Source: Calliopum simillimum
Lineage: Eukaryota > Arthropoda > Insecta > Diptera > Lauxaniidae
Assembly: GCA_951812925.1 (NCBI GenBank)
Contig: OX638369.1
Coordinates: 17,017,329 to 17,081,328 of the forward strand
Direction: 5' to 3'
Length of the DNA stretch: 64,000 nt
Below are positions 60,900 through 64,000 of this stretch, one piece after another. Numbering within the stretch: the stretch's first letter is position 1; every line of letters starts with the position of its first letter. The notes beneath the pieces are model-generated. The model was not told the DNA's origin and searched no databases. It saw nothing but the letters and a program-made list of their open reading frames with translations. Position numbers and translations under genes: made by a program.

Positions 60900-61600
60900 A
60901 CTAACCTTACCTTAATAGATTTAACTTGGCCCTGCTCCTCTCTCAACCAACCAAACCATTCAGTTACCCTTCCAACTCTTTAAGCACATTATTATGTTTT
61001 CATTGATCGTTGCGTTAGGCTCAACAACTTGTCTTGCCAGCACCTTGGACTTGATATGGATTTGACGTCGTCGGCAGTAGTAGCAGCAGCATCAGTAATA
61101 GCATTGGCATGAGACTCTCTAACTTCATTTCTTCTCTCTGCTCGCTTGTCTTCTTGCTCGTCTGGTCTTCAACAACTGCAGGCACTTCATCTTTCATTTG
61201 CAAAAAAAAAATTAAACTGAATAAAAAAATACGACCGAACTAGATTAAGTTTTCGCCAGAGCATAACGTTGTTGGCCTTTAGTGTCGAGAAAGCAGTACG
61301 CAGTCGCAGCAGCGTGCGCAATGTAAGCAAATACTGACTTTTTAGCTTTAATCTCTTGACGTTGACCGATCGGCGACCGCAAGCTGACCGACCGACTGAC
61401 TGTATGTGTACAAGTAAACAGTGCGTTGGACGAGACGTACAGGCAAATGGACCAAGTTGCCGGAACTGACAGTGAAGAAAACAAGCCAGCATTAAGTGTG
61501 TAGAGTGACGACATTGCAAATGGCGATATATCCTCGTATTGAGTTGGATAAAACATTGCGCAGTTACATGGAAAATAAAATTGGTCATAAATTTAAAAAA
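60900..61600. other. Unique complex island
   Basis: More complex sequence with short minus-strand frames but no domain; possible intronic regulatory DNA. Confidence 0.25.
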
Positions 61601-61689
61601 TTTTTTTTTTTTTCTGTAGGTATGTACTCAAAAATTTTTCTTTGTTTTTTTTAACTTAATTATTTATGCAGGACCTTTTTTATGTTGTT

Positions 61690-62850
61690 TTTTATATCAG
61701 AAGTTCTATTTGTATGTCCAAAATAATTTTTTTATTAACCATCTGTGTAAGTTTGTTTGCTTGTAAGTCTGTTTATCGAATAATTTTTCATTCATCCAAA
61801 AGTTTTATTTTGATGTCCAAAGCAATTTCTTCATGAGCATTTTTTTTTTTTATATTTATTTTCAAAAGCTATGTAGTTAGTTTTCTTTATTTATTTAGCA
61901 ATTTTCTTAAACAAAGTTCTATTTCTATGTTCAATTTTCATTAAAACTTATTTCTTACATCATATTTCATTTGATACAATACTTCTATTTCAAAATTTCT
62001 ATTTGTATGTCCATAACTATTTTTATTTTTTTATATTAATTTTTTCTTTTGTTCTATTTGCTTGTTCAACTTAGGCAATCGACCAATAAAGTTTTGATCA
62101 ATCAACTTTTCATCGGGCTAGTTTTTTTTCGTTAATTTTTTTATATCTGAATAGCTGCAGCTAATTTTATGCTAATTTTGGTATTTTTAGCTTCTTTTTG
62201 TTTGTTCAACTGACCTTTAATTTTTAAAACTAAATTTTGAATTAGTAAACATGATCTTCTTTTTAAAGTTTGGTACAAATTAAGTCGTTTACAAAATTTT
62301 CAGAAATTTTTTTTTTTTGTTATTTAGTTTTTTATGGATTGGGTTCTTATATTAAGTTCAAAGGATTTCGCATAGTTTTCCCAAGATAAATATTAGTTAT
62401 TAATGTTTACTTTTTTGCTTGCGTTATACATTTTTATGTTTATTCTGAAGTGCTATTTGTTTGTCCAGAAAAGCTATTTGTTTGTCAAAAGGGGCTATTT
62501 GTTTGTCCAACTGATTTTTCTGCTAAAAAATACTTTTTTATCTAATTAAATGAAATCTCAGCTGAATTTAAAAACAAAAGTATGCAAATTAAGTATTTTA
62601 CTAGTTTTTCAGATGAGTGCGAGCAAATAAATTTTTTTTTGTCCCATAGTTTTTTAAGGTTTTTGTTTTAAAATTAAGTTCAGAGGACTTTGCATAGTTT
62701 TCCCAAGATATGTATTAGTTATTTACATTTATTTTTTTGTTTGCGTTATACATTTTTATATTTATACAGAAATGCTAATTGTTTGTCCAGAAAAGCTCTT
62801 GTTTGTCCATAAGTGATTTTTTTGCTAAAAAAAATACTTTCTCAATTGCT
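61690..62850. repeat. Degenerate TATTTGTTTGTCCA repeats with about 325-bp tandem duplication
   Basis: The blocks TTTTCCCAAGATA, GCGTTATACATTTTTAT and TTGTTTGTCCAGAAAAGCT recur in order at about 62305-62530 and 62630-62830. Single TATTTGTATGTCC-like motifs are scattered from 61700. Confidence 0.7.
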
Positions 62851-62929
62851 TAAATGATATCTCTGCTTAATATACCTACAGCAAATAATTTCAAATAATT
62901 CCACTGAACCAATTTTTTTCCGTGTATTT

Positions 62930-63760
62930 TTGCTTCATCTATACCTCTTCTTGCGCCATTAAGGCAATGGTATTTGCAATTATTATTGATGTCCAGCATA
63001 TTCTACAAATCGATAGAGTCCACACGTATTGATCGCTCAAATAGATTCCGTGTTTGTATGCGTATTTAACAGGCACAAACGCACGGCGTTAAAGTAGCGA
63101 TCATTAATGCTGCTAACGGATCAATCGGCATTTTATGCGTTGATATTTTATACTAACTGTTAAGAGCCGTCAACCTTTACCACTTAAGGTACAAAATATT
63201 TTTTTTAAAAAAAGCTCAAAAAATGTTAAATGTCAAATCGCATATAAAAAAGAATGTACCTTTTAAACCTGAATTAATGTAACAACAAAAACGGCGACGA
63301 TAACTTGATAGATCATTGTTGTGGAATTAAGTTGAGTTCAGTTCAGGTTTTGTTCTCATTGCATTTGACATGCCAAATGCCATGCCATGCCAACGCTGTT
63401 GTGCCAAAGCACAAGGCGCACACGTAGGCGTCACACTTTTCAGGCAAGATGTCGAGTTGATCTTAACAACAACAACAACAACGACAGCAACAACAACAAT
63501 AGCAAACGTAACAACGTAGAAAACCCACAATAAAATTGGCATCACCCGCACACCAATTTTGCCAACGTGATCAACTTGGAATTCTACGTGTGGTGTAGGT
63601 ACCCTCTATACCTCCATCTAGTTAGTTGGTGGCGTGTCAGTGTCGATAAAGCAGTTCATAAATGTCAACCGGTCGACAGAGTGTTGTCTGCCTGCATTTG
63701 AAATCTCGTTATTAATTTGAAGCAAATAATAAACGTCGTCGAAATATATTCAAATGACGC
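62930..63760. other. Unique complex island at the right edge
   Basis: Higher-complexity sequence with (CAA)n near 63465-63500 and no recognised gene; 63760-64000 is similar. The missing SAM exons were not found here. Confidence 0.25.
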
Positions 63761-64000
63761 GTTTTAGATCGTGGTGTATAATTTATGCATCTCTAGTTGC
63801 TTTAAATTGATTTCATTGTTAAAAGTTTAGATGCTCGAAATGAAACTCGATTGTCGGCGGTTTTTTGATTTTAACTTAAAAGGCAACAACAAAAAGAAAC
63901 ATTAATTTTTTTTTTTTGCACTTTGTCGATTTCATTAACCGCTCAAGCCAGTCAGTCACATTGTTGGTGTTTGTCTTCTGTCATTTGAGCCATGTTATAG

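Larger units (their letters stand above)
57967..64000 (+). other. Incomplete intron after exon d, continuing past the window
   Basis: It starts GTGAGC at 57967. No continuation of the SAM domain was seen up to 64000. It contains a MITE (58033-58254), a (GGTAGA)n satellite (59591-60060) and degenerate repeats (61690-62850). Unique, more complex parts at 58480-59160, 60900-61600 and 62930-63760 could be regulatory. The stretch 60070-60890 shows nothing I can name. Confidence 0.7.

Overview
The window is nuclear DNA of an insect, most likely a higher (cyclorrhaphan) fly. It is AT-rich, with split exons bordered by GT...AG introns, poly-Q/N/A/S-rich regulatory protein sequence, DINE-1/Helentron-type Helitrons, mariner and Tc1 relics, and an RTE-like retrotransposon ending in an ATAC microsatellite. 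No bacterial-style gene or operon is present, and most open frames are repeats or chance. The species cannot be fixed from sequence alone.

One host gene is supported, on the + strand and cut by the right edge. Four coding exons (35906-37019, 54816-55073, 56682-57075, 57271-57966) join in frame into about 820 residues of a low-complexity nuclear-type protein. It carries a basic RKRK stretch, two sumoylation-like sites, a PLDLS motif of the CtBP-binding kind, and the first helix of a SAM domain exactly at the last donor. It most resembles the SAMD7/SAMD11-like transcriptional cofactors; Drosophila Samuel/moses is my candidate counterpart, recalled and not searched. The initiator ATG exon lies upstream of 35906, or outside the window, and the rest of the SAM domain lies beyond 64000.

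Region 1-35905 lies upstream of the first visible exon, as 5' intron or intergenic DNA. It is a mosaic of transposon relics: a mariner interrupted by MITEs, at least six long-inverted-repeat (foldback) elements, two Helentrons with internal minisatellites, RTE reverse transcriptase fragments, a 768-bp tandem duplication, and a 1.5-kb 9-bp satellite. These alternate with more complex unique islands (about 2.5-2.7, 11.1-11.7, 13.8-14.4, 22.1-22.6 and 26.2-27.1 kb) that could hold regulatory DNA.

The 17.8-kb intron 37020-54815 holds a degraded Tc1 transposase, an internally deleted nucleoside diphosphate kinase (awd-like) pseudogene, two 5'-truncated RTE insertions with perfect target-site duplications, palindromic elements, two minisatellites and a dead DDxD mariner-type transposase. 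The smaller introns carry small MITEs close to acceptors, one filling half of a 195-bp intron. The last, incomplete intron (57967-64000) carries a MITE, a (GGTAGA)n satellite and degenerate repeats.

I found no new enzymatic or defence system. The most unusual property is the density of near-perfect palindromic elements, several inside a transcribed gene, where they could form double-stranded RNA.
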